From: Blastomyces gilchristii SLH14081
Lineage: Eukaryota > Ascomycota > Eurotiomycetes > Onygenales > Ajellomycetaceae
DNA: 54,325 bases
Direction: 5' to 3'
NCBI RefSeq assembly: GCF_000003855.2
Contig: NW_003101673.1
Coordinates: 1,594,738 to 1,649,062 of the forward strand
Shown: piece by piece, positions 1 to 12,640 of the stretch
Position numbering within the stretch: position 1 is the first letter of the stretch
How the letters are laid out: each line of letters opens with the position of its first letter
Made by a program: the position numbers and the translations under genes
The notes under the pieces: generated by a model
The model's input: only the letters and a program-made list of their open reading frames with translations
What the model was told of the DNA's origin: nothing
Databases searched by the model: none

Positions 1-1
1 A

Positions 2-3000
2 AAACAAATGAGTGAAAATTGTCTTCTCTCTAATCAGTATAACTTTGAAAAAGCTGATTAAAAAGCAGTTGAAGAAAGCATAAAACTGTTAAAATCTGCA
101 AGACAGAATGAGCTATATTGAAATTCTGGTCAAGATATCTCAAATGAAATGCTTGAGAATAGAGTGAAGCTTATTACATCTATTATTCTAATAAGTGTTA
201 GAGATAATATTTCAAAAAGAAAATCTTCTGAGTATTCAAAATCTTGATGAAATGAGAATATCTCATCTAAAAGAAAAGAATTAGCTACTGTTAGAAGAGA
301 TTGAAAGAATAATGTAATATCTGATGAAGAGTTCAAAGCTGTCAGAAATGAATATTTTTCAGATATTAAAAGAGCTAAAACAGACTGCTGGAATAAATTT
401 CTTGAAGAAGTATAAGAGAAGAAAGTTTTTAAAGCTTTTAACTATACTAAAACAAGAAATGTAGCAAAACTTCCAGCCTTAGAATATGAGTTTCAGAATG
501 AATCATATTCAGCAAACTCTTTTGAGAAAAAATGTCAATCTTTTATAAGAATTCTCTTTCAGAACTCACCAGATTCAGATTCAGATTCAGAAAAAGAGAA
601 TATATCACTTCTCAACTACATTGATGAAAATGACTGAGAATGGCCTGATCTTACACAAGATGAATTAGAGTCAGCTATCTTCTCAAGTTCTGTTAAAACT
701 GCTGCAGGTCCTGATTCAATTAATCACTTGATTATTCAAAATACATATTTCTACTTAAAGAATGAATATTTTGAGCTCTTTTTCAATCTCTTGAAAAATA
801 AATATCATTCTGAATACTGAAGAGAAGTCACTGAAGTGATTCTTATAAAACCTAATAGAAAAACTTCAATTTCTAAGTCATATAGAGTAATATCTCTATT
901 GAACTGCCTAGAAAAGGTTTTAGAAAAGATAATAGCTACTCAACTATCTTTTATAAGCTCTATAGATGATTCTCTTTTATTCAGTGAATAAATGAGAGAT
1001 AGAAAACAGTGTTCTGTAATTGACACTGTTCTCTCAGTTGTTCATAATATTTAAATAGCAAAGCATGAGAGTCTGGTCTCAACTGCAGCTTTTATTGATA
1101 TAAAAGAAGCATTTGATCATATTTCAAAGTCAAAGTTAATTCAGATATTGAAGATATTAAAACTGTCACTTTCTCTAATAAAATGAGTTAACTGTTTTAT
1201 ATCTAAAAGAATTATACAACTCTTCTTTGATAAAATGAAATAAGATAAGACTGAGATAAAAATAGAAGTATCACAGAAATCTTCAATCTCACTCATTTTA
1301 TTTGTAATATACACTGCATATCTATTCAAAAATAGAAATATGAGAATAGTACAATCTCTGAGTTATATGAATGATATTGATCTAGTCTACAGCTCAAAAA
1401 CTATTAAAAAGAATTTAAAAGTAATTGAAGAAGCTGTAAAGAAAATCTTTGTTAGAGCAGATATCAATTAAATTCAATTTAATATGAATAAAACTGAGTT
1501 AATTCATTTCTTTTCTAGATTCAATGAGAAAGAACTATCTCTAACTCTTTTAAATAGAGAGATTAAACTCAGTGTAAATATCAAATGATTAGAAGTATGA
1601 TTAAACTCTAAGTTGAATTTTAAATATCACATTCAATAAAGAACTGTCAAGACAGAAAGACTATTGAATAACATAATCAGACTATCAAATACAGAGAGAG
1701 GTCTATTCTTCCAGGCTATGAGACAGTTATATATAGCCTGTATTACATCAGTAGCTGATTATGAAGTTCAAGTTTGATGAAATAATCAAGAGAATTTCAC
1801 TGAACTCTTTCAAAGTCTGTAAAACAGAGTCTTGAGAAGAATTCTAAGAGTATTCAAATCATCTTCTATTAAAGCAATGAAAATTGAAGCTTCAATTTCT
1901 TCTCCTGCTATTAGATTTGAAAAGGCCTGTATAAACTATACTCTGAGAGTTGTAAAGATAAGCTTAAATCATATAATCAGAGAAAGAGTCTCTTCTTCAT
2001 TTTCATCAATTAACTCTGGAAATGAACTGGATTGAAATAGATTTCTTAATTGAAATGAAAATGATTCTTTAAAGAAAATGTCTTCTCAACTTTATAGACT
2101 ATGCTCTTGGATTAAAAATCAATTTTCTTCTTTAAATATTGAAAAAGTGAATCATGAGAAGTTATTCCTCTGAAGAGAAAAGCTTGAATCTCTTATAGAC
2201 TTATAAATAAGTGAACTATCAAAAGAGAAAGAATATGAACAGCATTTGAAGAGAATTTCTACAATCAGTATAAAAGACTCTATTCTGATTTATTCAGATG
2301 ACTCAAAGAATGAGAATCTGAATAGATTAGATGCAGACATTGCTTATACTGAAGATAATATCAATTTTATCTCAGATTTCTGAAATCTAGACTGTGAATC
2401 TGAAGTCTTTGATGCTGAACTATTTGTAATAGTGAAAGCTTTCAAACTCATAGAAATAAAATCTTATAAAAGAGGAAATAGTTTGAAAGAGACATGAATA
2501 TTCTCTGATAGTCAAGCTGCTTTAAAAAGACTTAGAAATAGTCAGATTTATAATGATCAAATGAATCTTGAACTGATCTTAAACTCTGTTTTGAAAATGC
2601 AAAAGAGAAGAACATTAAAGCTGATAATTCATTTACACTGAGTTTCTACTTATATGAATATTCATGGAAATGAATTGACTGATTCAGCTGTAAAAAAGAG
2701 TGCAGAATTAAGCAGATCTATTCAAAAAATTGTGTCCTGGTCTTTTATAAAGAGAAAAATAAAAGAATCTTGTTTAGACAAGTGAAATGAAAGCTGACAG
2801 AAATAAAAGAAGAGTATACATTATTCAAGATTTGAAATAAAACCCAAATGAAAATCTTGTTCAATTAAATATAAAAAGAAAATATTCTCATCTATAATAC
2901 AGCTGAAACTAGAACATGGCTATTTCAAATCTTATATACAAAGATTTGATGATAGATTTGACTCAATAGAATGCTCATTCTGCAATGCAAATGAGAATTC

Positions 3001-3217
3001 TGAGCATATTATAATACACTATGTATTATACAATAGTCTCAGAGCCAGATTGAAAGAGAAGTATGATTTAAATCAATTAAACATGAGATTCTTATTCTCA
3101 ACTGAGACAGGAATTAAATATTTAATAGACTTTCTATCAGAAACTCAAGCAGCTATAAGAAAATGACTAAATTCAGAATTATCTGAATATGAAGAGAAGG
3201 AAATCAATCAGATATAG
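2..3217 (+). pseudogene. LINE-A ORF2 remnant: reverse transcriptase, RNase H, terminal zinc finger
   Basis: One reading frame (codons starting at 2, 5, 8...) runs to a TAG near 3215 without any frameshift I could find, broken only by TGA, TAA and TAG. Visible blocks are the RT entry motif AAGPDSINHL near 695-725, RT motif A FIDIKEAFDHI near 1090-1120, a YMNDIDLVYS block near 1364 where a YxDD catalytic box is expected (Asp changed to Asn), an RNase H domain about 2270-2720 with DAELF, SDSQAAL and HGNELTDSA, and a Cys-His finger ECSFC...EHIIIH near 2968-3022. The stops fall where LINE-C still has TGG (44220-44222) or CAA, so they are mutated Trp and Gln codons. The original enzyme copied element RNA at nicked target DNA; this copy is dead. 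Confidence 0.88.
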
Positions 3218-3513
3218 TCTGTTAAAACAGCTATATACTATCTTTTAATAATTTGTTTTGTTACAGTCTCTCTTTACTTTATCTTTTTCTTTCAATTTCT
3301 TTCTATCTATCTATTTAATGTGTCTATCTTTAAGACTGTGTTCTATTTCTCTTTTCCTTTGTCATAATATTGTCAAATGATTTCAAAGTATCAGAAGATG
3401 TTCAAACACTGCAATTTGTAAACAGTTTTTGTATTCTGAGCTGGAATTTTCTGATTTTGTATATCTGAAATTGATGAATGTATAATAGTTAACTTTACAG
3501 ATATAGGAAAAAC

Positions 3514-3568
3514 CCTGAGAACTAAAAATTCTCAGGTAGATGTCATAGTCTCTGACTGCATACATCTA
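3514..3568 (+). other. LINE-A 3' UTR double hairpin
   Basis: First stem: CCTGAGAAC (3514-3522) against ATTCTCAGG (3528-3536), originally GTTCTCAGG as in LINE-C. Second stem: TAGATGT...ACATCTA (3537-3568), enclosing an inner AGTC/GACT stem with a TCT loop. Both lie just before the AAT tail and recur in LINE-B, -C and -D. In related LINEs a 3' stem-loop is what the reverse transcriptase recognises; that role here is inferred. Confidence 0.7.
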
Positions 3569-3592
3569 TAATTGAAGAATAATAATAATAAT

Positions 3593-3848
3593 AGCTAGAT
3601 ACTGACTCTTCATTAAAGAAGTCAGTGATTCATTTTTCTTCTACTGAAATATATATAAGAGTTACTGCATTTATCATACAATCTTTCTAGTATACTAAGT
3701 ACTATATCTGTGATATTCTTATAATAACTCTGTAGCTCATGAGCTCACTATTTAAGTAAGATAGTTAAGCTCACTTATACAGCTTCTTAAATAACTATCT
3801 CTATATAATATTATTAACTAGTCACTACTTCAGCTTTATCATATTACA
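3593..3848 (+). repeat. Gypsy-1 copy 1 5' LTR, right half
   Basis: It aligns with the right half of the LTRs at 30515-31059 and 49592-50135, beginning AGCTAGAT and ending ATTACA. The left half was separated by LINE-A and lies outside the window. Differences between the LTR copies are nearly all transitions. Confidence 0.85.
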
Positions 3849-3977
3849 ATTCAAATCACTTAATCTAATTATAAGTTTGAATCAGTTAAGCTCTAATAGA
3901 TTAATATAATTTTATATATCTATAATAAGACTGATCTGATCTCACTCTCTGAGAGAAACTTCACATTATTTTCTAGA

Positions 3978-4840
3978 GTGTGTATATCTCTATCTCAGCA
4001 GAAATTCAAGATTTCTGAACTTACTGTATACTTTAACATAGACTCTTCAACTGTTCTATCACTGTCACAGTCTCTACACATCTATATCTATTATAAAGAT
4101 AGAGAGATTAAGATCAGAGATTCTCTGAGATATAAAGAAAATATATTATCTGAATTTCACAGCTTTATTTATACTCTTGAACAGAAATTTCACCTTAATT
4201 CAAGCCAGTATAATACTTATAAGATATAAGTAATATACACTGTCAATCATCTTGAAGATATCTCTGTGACTAATTGAGTTATTAAGAAGAGAAAGCTTGA
4301 GTGTATCAATACTATAATAACTTAAGAAGAAGTCAAGAACTTTCTACTGAATTAAATCAAAGATTATCATAATTACAGCTTCACAGCAGTGCAGTAGTTC
4401 AACTTATTATATTAAAAGAAATTGACTGATAATTTAAATTAATTAAAAATACAGCTTTATCTTACAAAGCTGACTCATAAGATGTGAATAATAATATCAC
4501 AGTATCAGAGTTGATTAATTAATTACACTGAGCTTGTCAATCTGACTTCTCAGATCTATTTAAATAATCAATTCTCTGAGAAAAAGACTAATAAGATCTC
4601 TTCTAAGTAATTAATAACAGAATTTAAACAGCACTATGATAATCTCAATGTAGAGAAAGTAAAGAAGAATTCTAAGCAGTCTGATTCTTCACTCACTGTA
4701 AAGAAATATTAAAAAAGATTTAACAAAGATCTCTGTTTTAACTGCATAGCTGATGATTACTATACTAGTAATTATAAGAAACTGAAGAAGAGAAGAAACT
4801 GAGAAGATATTTTCTCAAAGTTAACTTCTCTTCTGATAAA
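3978..4840 (+). pseudogene. Gypsy-1 copy 1 gag remnant with zinc knuckle
   Basis: An ATG at 3978 opens a frame that continues through in-frame stops to the Copia insertion at 4845. The C-terminal part holds CFNCIADDYYTSNY near 4732-4775, which fits a CCHC knuckle (C-x2-C-x4-H-x4-C) whose His and last Cys are now Tyr, as expected of C-to-T change. The preceding charged helical stretch (about 250 codons) is in the size range of a gypsy capsid. Gag would coat element RNA in cytoplasmic particles. The coding frame resumes beyond Copia at 10551 in the same phase. Copy 2 carries the equivalent at 31060-31452 plus 40464-41115. Function is assigned from position and knuckle only. Confidence 0.7.
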
Positions 4841-4844
4841 TATA

Positions 4845-4939
4845 TGTCAGGTCACGTGATCTGGCTTACTAATCCTTTCATCATATAACTTTCCACAAGC
4901 TAGCAACCTTTCAATCACACAAGCTTTACACCTTTCACA
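4845..4939 (+). repeat. Copia 5' LTR (95 bp)
   Basis: It starts TG and ends CA. It differs from the 3' LTR at only about three positions, all C/T or G/A (for example CACGTG against CACATG, and TTTCACA against TTCCACA). This suggests a late insertion or weak mutation of the ends. At 95 bp it is short for an LTR. Confidence 0.95.
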
Positions 4940-4951
4940 GGTTATGAGACC
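4940..4951 (+). promoter_or_regulatory. Copia primer binding site, half-tRNA type
   Basis: GGTTATGAGACC directly follows the 5' LTR. It is nearly the reverse complement of the anticodon stem-loop of initiator tRNA-Met (GGCTCATAACC), not of a tRNA 3' end. Drosophila copia and yeast Ty5 are known to prime from an internally cut initiator tRNA; the same mode is inferred here from the match. Confidence 0.7.
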
Positions 4952-5426
4952 TGTTTTGCGCAAAAATCGCTGCCAATTCAGGATTCCTTGTCAATATACT
5001 CATTATTGAACTACTGCTTCATTTGATACGCTCATCAGGAGTTAAAATCATCTTATTCTATCAGTATTGATGCGTTTGAGATCTTGATGATCAATAATAC
5101 TACTGTTTGCTTAAAAAAGAGGCTTGCAGAAAACACACCACTTTGTAAAAAAAAAAAAAGCAAGAAAAGAGAACAATATTGGCAAGGATTCAATAAACAA
5201 ATATCAAGATGACGGATTCAACATGATCCCGCCCACATACATGTTCGCGATCTCGCGTCCTTTCCACTGAGTCAGTTGCAGTTGATGATAATTCTTCACA
5301 CTCACACTCTGCCAGCGGACATCCTTCTGGAGCTTTTGAAAGCTCCATTGATGAACACCCGAAACACCCTCTTGATTCGAAGCTGGTTTGAATACAGCTC
5401 CTGACATGGTCAGGCCGGCCCCCTGA

Positions 5427-8400
5427 TCTACTCGACAGCTTGATGAAGCTGGTTCTCTTGATGAGAATATTGAACACCCAGGTGTCTATCATTCAGGCGA
5501 GGCAATATCAGACCAACAGATGAAGCATCTCAAGATAATGCTTGAGATGAACAAGGGGAAGCAAAGAGTCCTAGAACTTGAACTACAACTGAAAAAACTC
5601 TGTTAACAGAGATTCTCATCCTCTACAGATCAATCACAAGATATCAACAATCATTCTGCCATCACATCAACAGCTCATACAGCCACATGGAATTCTAATC
5701 TCAGTGAAAGGTTGGAATTCAATCTTTATGAACTGAATAGCTGTGTTGGCAAGGCAATCTCTCAATTCAAGGAAGATGTCAAGAATACTGTGAGATCAAA
5801 CAGTTTAACTGGCACATTCAATTACGTCACATGAAGCATCTTCATGAAATTGAAACTGGTTGATACACAGTGCTGATATATGATAGAGAAATGACAGACT
5901 CAGAACCCTCTATAAAGAGATGATGAATGAGCATCATTCTGAGACATCAGAAACCGGTGGCTCTACACATTCATCTTGAACTCCTTGGGTGCAGGTATCA
6001 GACCATGTTTCTCCAAGTATGATGAAAATTGCATCACTTATACTCTATGAAATGCAATTGAACAGGAATACTCTGTCCTTAAAACACAGTTATGTCATGA
6101 GACAGTTCTGGAATTCATGTCTCTTAATAATACACAGGTCATCAATTTACACACATTCTTTGATAAGTTTCAGTTCATCATCACAAAATTGAAGATGTTG
6201 AATGCTTCCCTCTCAGATGCATGAATATTTGATACCTTCTACTCAGTTCTACTCAACAATTGAAGGAATTACATTCAGAAGAAGATAGAGAAGATACAGG
6301 ATTTCAAATTCACAGCTGTGATATTGAATGTTGATCTTCTCATGAAGGAAATTCATTCGTGGCTTGATTCTTCAAAAGATAAAAAGAACCTGCAGAATAT
6401 AGATTCTGCGGTCAACACAGCTACAACAGCTACAACAGTCACAACAACTATCAACAACAATACATTGAATTCAGCCCATAAAGACTGTACTGAATGTGGT
6501 CATGATAGTACTCAAGAGAGCTTCTGAAACCATCAGAGATCAGAAAATCCACCTATCTATTCTGAATGTGAAAGATCTCACTTTGACATCTGTTGATTGA
6601 TCAATTCAGACAGTACTCTGAATAATTGAAGAATAAACAATGCTGTGAGAATAAAGGAATTCAAGGAAAAGAAGAAAAAGAATAATAGTGAGAGTAGAAC
6701 TCAACTATTTATTACAGATGAATCAGACATCTATCAGATGACAAACCTTACAGAGGTTATCAATATATTAGCCTGTTTTGCAGAACCTCACAAGAATCCC
6801 CTCACTATATGAGATAGTGACGCTGGATGCCACATAGCGAGTGATAGATCACAATTTTCAGAACTTATAGCAATCAATGATTCAACAGTTCAAGTGATCA
6901 ACAAGGTCATTATAAAGGTTCAGGGTGTCAGCACTGCATTCATCTCAGTGAGTGAAAGATTGATAGAATTCAATTATGTATACTACATGTCAGAACTATC
7001 TGCAAATCTGATCTCTGCTGAGCTGATGAAATGTCAGAGCTATATTTATCATGATATGCAAGTTAATGCTGAGAACTACTTTGAGTTTCTGTCATCTATT
7101 AACAGTGATATCTTCTACACCAATCTGTTCCACAATAATATTTACATTCTATCCGACAGCCCACCGACATTTCATAAGATAATGAACAACTCAATGTATG
7201 AAGCAGTGATATATATGACTATTCTGAAACTAAAGACAATCTCAATAGATTATAATTCAAGTGCTGAGTCTTTGAGACCTTTCAGTCACAAGAAGATTGA
7301 ACAGTTAATCAACTCTAAGAATTCAGATACTGATTTCTTTATTATCTCATCTTCATCTCAATTATCTGCAGTTCTTCTGAAACAGCTACTGATAGATGAG
7401 TGGCATCACTGACTTGATCATATCAGTGAAAACAGTATATTAAAAATGACCAGGGACTCATGATTTGATATTGTTATTATCAGCCTGAAGAAATTATCAT
7501 TCTGTGTCACATGTGTTAAGACTAAACAGAAACACACTTTCTACAAGAATTCCACACCACATCATGCCACCCGCAAGGCCTTGAAGATTTGAGTGAATAT
7601 ATTCAGTGATGATGAGACTCTTGAAACTGAGAATAATATATCATCTTACACTGGAAAGAAGCTTGCAATGATGATAACAGATAATGTCATTTATATGAGA
7701 TGAATATTTCTATTGAAATGCAAGGATGAGATGTTAAGATATCTACAGATCTTCAATCAATTTATCAAGAATCTGCTGAGACATGGCATTGCAATCATTC
7801 ACTCAGATTGTGAAGAATTGAATTCAAATGCAGTCACAGTATATATACTCAGTGAAGATATAAAATGAGAGCTAACTCTCTCTCATACTTCACAGCAAGA
7901 TGAAGTATTCAAACAATTGATCAGTTTGACTATTGAGAAGTTTCAATCACTATTAATAGACTCTTCAGCTTCAGAAAAGATGTGAGATGAGATAGTTATT
8001 ACAGTTACAGAGCTGCTTAATCTTATGTCAACCTCAACAATATTGTATGAGAGCTCTGAAAATACAAAGCTGATTACACTATATAAGGTCTGACTTGAAG
8101 CTCTACCCTCTGCATGCAGCATTCATCAATGAGGTTGTAAAGCATTCTTGAAGATAGTCTTCAAGCTCATCAATAAGATGGCTCTCCATTTCAAAGAGTT
8201 GATTTTTGTGAGATATAATGATTTTATTAATTATAGATTGATGAACCTCTTCAACAGGTGTTTATACATATCAAAAGATGTCATCTTTCAGAAGAACCTT
8301 CATCTTGCTGATTCATCAATACTGAATACAATACACAACCTGAAGATTCTACTCAATACGGCCTGCAAAGCATCTGCAGCAATTTCTTCAGCAACATCAG

Positions 8401-10316
8401 ACCTACTCACTGCAGCTTATCAAGAGACTGCAGTGATTTCTGATCTGTTCATTGATAAGGAAATTCAACCTGAGTGTTCATTATTTCTCATACTCACTAA
8501 TAATTGATGGATTGACTATGAAATCTCCGCGAGAATACCTATCTTTTTAGTGCAGAATACACTGAACTTCTCAGAACTCACAGTTGAATCTGATAATTCT
8601 TCAACATCTACAAGAAATATCACTATAATGAGGGAATCAACAGTGAGAGAATCTTCAGTGAAGAACAGTCTTGAAGACTTACTCACTGATTTTGAGATCA
8701 CTGCACTTCTGATTCTGAAAAACCTCACATGTGTCAAAGCTTTCATGAAATGAAAGTATTATTACAAGACCTGTGTTAAAGAGATCAATCATTTAAAACA
8801 GATAGAGGTCTGACAACTGATTGAGAGAACATCACAAATGAGTGTTCTTCACAGCTAATAAGTATTTGATAAAAAGTTCAACAATATAAGTAATATTATC
8901 TGCTATAAGATCTGCTGAGTTGTCTGCAGAAATCTTCAACAGAAGAGAGTCAATTACTCAAGAATCTTTGCACTCATCATCTCTGCATTCATCTCATGAG
9001 TTCTCATAGTGATCTCAGCATCTCAGGGATGATATGTTCTGCAGATTGATATGATGATCACTTTTTTAAACACTCAACTGCCTGCTGATGAACAGATATA
9101 TATGAATCAACTCACAGAATTCTGTGAAGGCCATGATGATCTTGTGTGTGAGTGAATGCAGAGACTCTACAGTCTTAAGCAAGCAGCACTCTTATGATAT
9201 GAGAAGCTGTGAAAGATGCTATTGCACTCAGGCTTCCATGTCAGTCTCTATAATACTGAACTATTTATCCACAATGAAAGACAGGTCTATATAATCATCT
9301 ACATAAATGATGTTCATCTCTACAGCCTGAAAATCAAAGATCTGAACTGGGTCAAAGTCAAAATCACTGCTAATTACAAGATCAAGAATGTAGAGAATTT
9401 CAATCACTATCTAGAAATGAAGATTGATAGAGATTCAACTTTATTGACATTGTTTCAATCTCTCTTTATAAGAAATCTTCTGAAGAAGTTCTCAATGAAT
9501 GACTGTCATTCTACATTCACTTCTATGAAGAAGAATGTTGATTTCATGAATGATGATGAGAAACTGATTGCATACACAGCAGAATTTACTCTACAGTTCT
9601 ATCAATCTGGTATCAGATCTCTGCAATATCTGGCATTCAATACACATTCTGATATGAGCTTCACCGCAGAATTTCTTGAACAATTCAGCTCTCAGTCTAC
9701 ATCAAAGAACTGGGCTGTATACAAGTGTACACTTCAATATCTACAGGGTTCAATCAATGAGGGTATAACCTATCACAGAGATGCTGAAATTGAACCTGTA
9801 GCATACACAGATGCCGATTGGGCCGGTAGGGATTCAGGATCCCGTTCAACCACCGGTTATATCATCTACATGGCAGGTGGTCCCGTTGCATGGCGGAGCT
9901 GCCGGCAAACAGGGGTCTTCAAGTCATCAACAGAGGCCGAATATATTGCATCCTCTGAGGCCGCATATGAGCTTGTCTGTCTCCAAGAGCTTCTAGAAGA
10001 CACTGGATTCATCCCATCCCACCTCAACAATCTGAATGCTGATGATCACCTCATTCCCACCACAGTCAATGGTCTGGCTTATACAATCCATGCTGATAAT
10101 AAGTCCGCCATAGAGCTATCCTCTTCTGAAGCAATTTCACACCACTCAAAGCATATAGAGGTCTGTTTCCATATTCTTTGAGATCTTGTCTGCAAGAACG
10201 AGATATCTATCTAATATGTTCCATCTGCTGAGAACGCGGTGAATGAGCTTACTAAATCACTTAAAACATTGAAATATACATATTGAAAAGAGAATATAAA
10301 GAAGATAGAGAGATAG
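5427..10316 (+). pseudogene. Copia gag-pol polyprotein remnant
   Basis: A single frame (positions divisible by three) covers the whole region to a TAG at 10314. It is broken by in-frame stops but I found no frameshift. In order: gag with the coiled segment MKHLKIMLEMNKGKQR near 5520-5570; a Cys/His-rich stretch near 6480-6590; protease WDSDAGCHIASD near 6808-6845; GAG-pre-integrase WHHWLDHISE near 7402; integrase to about 7950; RT with LKQAALLWYE near 9175 and YINDVHLYS near 9303, where YVDD is expected; RNase H with YTDADWAGR near 9802, SSTEAEYIAS near 9928 and HADNKSAIELSS near 10090. The start is uncertain: ATGs near 5209 and 5406 are candidates in different frames. Trp codons are TGA in the mutated part and TGG in the 9795-10160 island. 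Confidence 0.9.
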
Positions 10317-10441
10317 AGGGATAAAAAATGATGTATATCATGACTGGTTTTTCATTACTTCACATTTTCCAGTTATTTTTTGTATCTGTACTTGATTTGA
10401 AGGCGAATTTTGTATATAGCATCGTGTATAGTTACTCTGAT

Positions 10442-10450
10442 AAGTGGGGG
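10442..10450 (+). promoter_or_regulatory. Copia polypurine tract
   Basis: AAGTGGGGG lies directly against the 3' LTR, where plus-strand DNA synthesis is primed in LTR retrotransposons. Confidence 0.8.
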
Positions 10451-10545
10451 TGTCAGGTCACATGATCTGGCTTACTAATCCTTTCATTATATAACTTTCC
10501 ACAAGCTAGCAACCTTTCAATCACACAAGCTTTACACCTTCCACA
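10451..10545 (+). repeat. Copia 3' LTR (95 bp)
   Basis: Near-identical to 4845-4939 and followed by the TSD ATATA at 10546-10550, after which Gypsy-1 sequence resumes. Confidence 0.95.
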
Positions 10546-10550
10546 ATATA

Positions 10551-12640
10551 TTCATGAAAGATAAAGAAGAGAAAGAAATGAAGAATTGATAATTTTCATA
10601 TCTTCAAGTTCATATTATAATCACAATGCATATCTCAAATAGAGAGATACTAGTGAGATACCTACTTAACTCTGAGATGAATATTAATTTCATATTCTAT
10701 TTCTTTTCTTTGATAAAGAATTGAAAGAAGATAGATCTGTCAGATTATATGAAATTTACTGATACAATGAAATATCACTATTTTAATATAATTCAAGCAA
10801 AGTATATAATCACAGATTTAGAAGAAATCTTTAAGAAGAGCAGTCTGCTTCTTTATACAGTTAATATTATAGATGAGAATATCATTCTAGATCTTTTATA
10901 ATTAAGAGAAAACAATTCTCTCATTGACTGAGTCACTCAGATGTAGTGATACTGTCTCACTGATAAAGAGACAGTAATAGAGAAATCTGAAGAGTTTCAT
11001 CAGAAGAATCTTGAGAAAAAGATAGAGTTAATATACTATATAGCAGATAACTGAGACTTGAGAATAGATAAAGAAGTCATCACTCTCACTGCAAGATTAG
11101 CAGCAGTATTTATTATTAAAAATGAATATATATAATATCTCTTTACAGATTATAAGAATATCTTTTCAGAAAGAGAAGTAGTGAAGTTTTCTAATATCAA
11201 GATACAATATAAGATTCATCTTAAAGACAGTGTAACAGCACTGTACAGATCTCTTTACAACTTGTCTGTAAAGAAATTGAATGTTCTGTGCAAATATCTT
11301 GAGAAAGCATAATTAAAGAACTGAATATACTTATTAAAGAGTTCAGCAGAGACATCTATACTCTTTATATCTAAGAAAAACAGTAGACTATGTCTATACA
11401 TAGACTACAGAGATCTTAATAAGATGACAGTTAAGAATTACTATTCATTATCATTAATTAACAAGATGATCAATCAATTATCTAAAGCAAAGATATTCTC
11501 AAAGATTGATATATAAGATATCTATTATAGAATCAGAGTTAACAAAGACAATATTTGAAAAACAGCTTTTCATATCAAGTACAGCAATTTTAAATATCTT
11601 ATTTTATCTTTTAATCTTTGTAATACTTCAGTCATCTTTCAGATCTATATAAATAAGACACTGCAGAGTCTTGTTAATATCTTCTATATAGTATATTTAA
11701 ATAACATTCTAATCTTCTCAAAACCAGAGAAAGAACATGATACTCATATTCAAGAAATATTAAGTCACTTAAGATAGTATTAACTCTATACAAACACTGA
11801 AAAATGCTCATTCTGTATATAGAAGATTGATTTCTTAGATTATATTATTAAGATAAACAGCATTTTAATAAATAGAAGTCAGATCTCTGTTATTAAGAAC
11901 TGATCAGTATCACAGACATACTGTAAGATACAGATATTTCTAGAATTTATAAATTTCTACAGATAATTTATCTATATATATTCATGAATTACTGTCTCTC
12001 TTACAGATCTGTTAAAGAGAAGTGTGAAAGACAGAAGAACAGAATTATTTATTCTCATTCAAGACACTATACAGATGTTTATAGAATTGAAACAAGCTTT
12101 TACAGATATTACAATACTGAATCACTTTAATCTCAACTTACTCAGTCAGTGTGAGACTGATATATTCAGAAATGAGATCTGTGATATCTTTTTTACAGTT
12201 GACACTGAAGATCTTTCAATATTGAAAGAATCAGAGAATAATCATTTCTGAGAATACAGATAATGAAATGTCTGTAAGAGAAGACTTTTTTATAGAGTTT
12301 ATAAGACACTGTGAATTGAGAGCAGTGATCTTCTTCTTCAAGAAATTATCACTTATGTAGAGAAGATATAATACTCATAATTAAGAGATGTTAGTAATTG
12401 TCAAATTCTTTAAAATCTGATAACATTATCTTCAGAGTAGTAAGTATTCAGTGTAAGTTCTCACTGATTATATAAATCTATATTACTTCTTAACAACAAA
12501 GAGCTTGAGAGAACATTAAGTCAGATAAGCAGAGCTGCTTTCAATGTATGATTTCTATATTCAATATTATTCAGATCAGCTTAATTCTGCTGACACACTG
12601 TTTAGATAGTTTAATTATAATATCATTGATACAGAGAAGA
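10551..12640 (+). pseudogene. Gypsy-1 copy 1 pol remnant: protease region, RT and RNase H
   Basis: It continues gag in phase once Copia is removed. RT is clear: YIDYRDLNKMTVKNYY near 11397-11445, KIFSKIDI near 11490, AFHIKYSNFKYLILSFNL near 11560, and YLNNILIFS near 11695, the YLDD box with both Asp changed to Asn. The RNase H tail reads TDYINLYYFLTTKSL near 12463-12510 and SDQLNSADTLFR near 12575, but one reading frame away from RT, so there is at least one indel between about 12250 and 12460. A protease motif is not recognisable. The same region in copy 2 is at 41116-43800, split by the SINE. Confidence 0.85.

Larger units (their letters stand above)
1..3592 (+). mobile_element. LINE-A, Tad-like non-LTR retrotransposon, 5' part outside window
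   Basis: The sequence shows the downstream part of ORF2, a 3' UTR with two hairpins and an (AAT)n tail ending near 3592. The remainder of a Gypsy-1 5' LTR follows directly, so the LINE entered that LTR about 289 bp from its start; the other LTR half and the left TSD lie outside the window. The same element occurs as LINE-B (minus, 19599-27264), LINE-C (plus, 43817-46224) and LINE-D (minus, from 53953). LINE-A is heavily mutated: compared with LINE-C nearly all differences are C-to-T or G-to-A. The domain order EN-RT-RNase H with zinc-knuckle ORF1 is that of the Tad/I-like LINE group; the exact clade is inferred. Confidence 0.9.
4845..10545 (+). mobile_element. Copia element (Ty1/copia), complete, 5701 bp
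   Basis: Two 95-bp LTRs (4845-4939 and 10451-10545) begin TGTCAGGTCA and end CACA. They are flanked by a perfect 5-bp TSD, ATATA at 4840-4844 and 10546-10550. The empty site is visible in Gypsy-1 copy 2 near 41108-41130. Inside are a primer binding site, one long gag-pol frame with protease, integrase, RT and RNase H in copia order, and a polypurine tract. Most of the interior is RIP-mutated, but the LTRs, the leader (about 4845-5600) and the RNase H segment (about 9795-10160) retain GG, CC and CG, so mutation is patchy. Confidence 0.95.
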
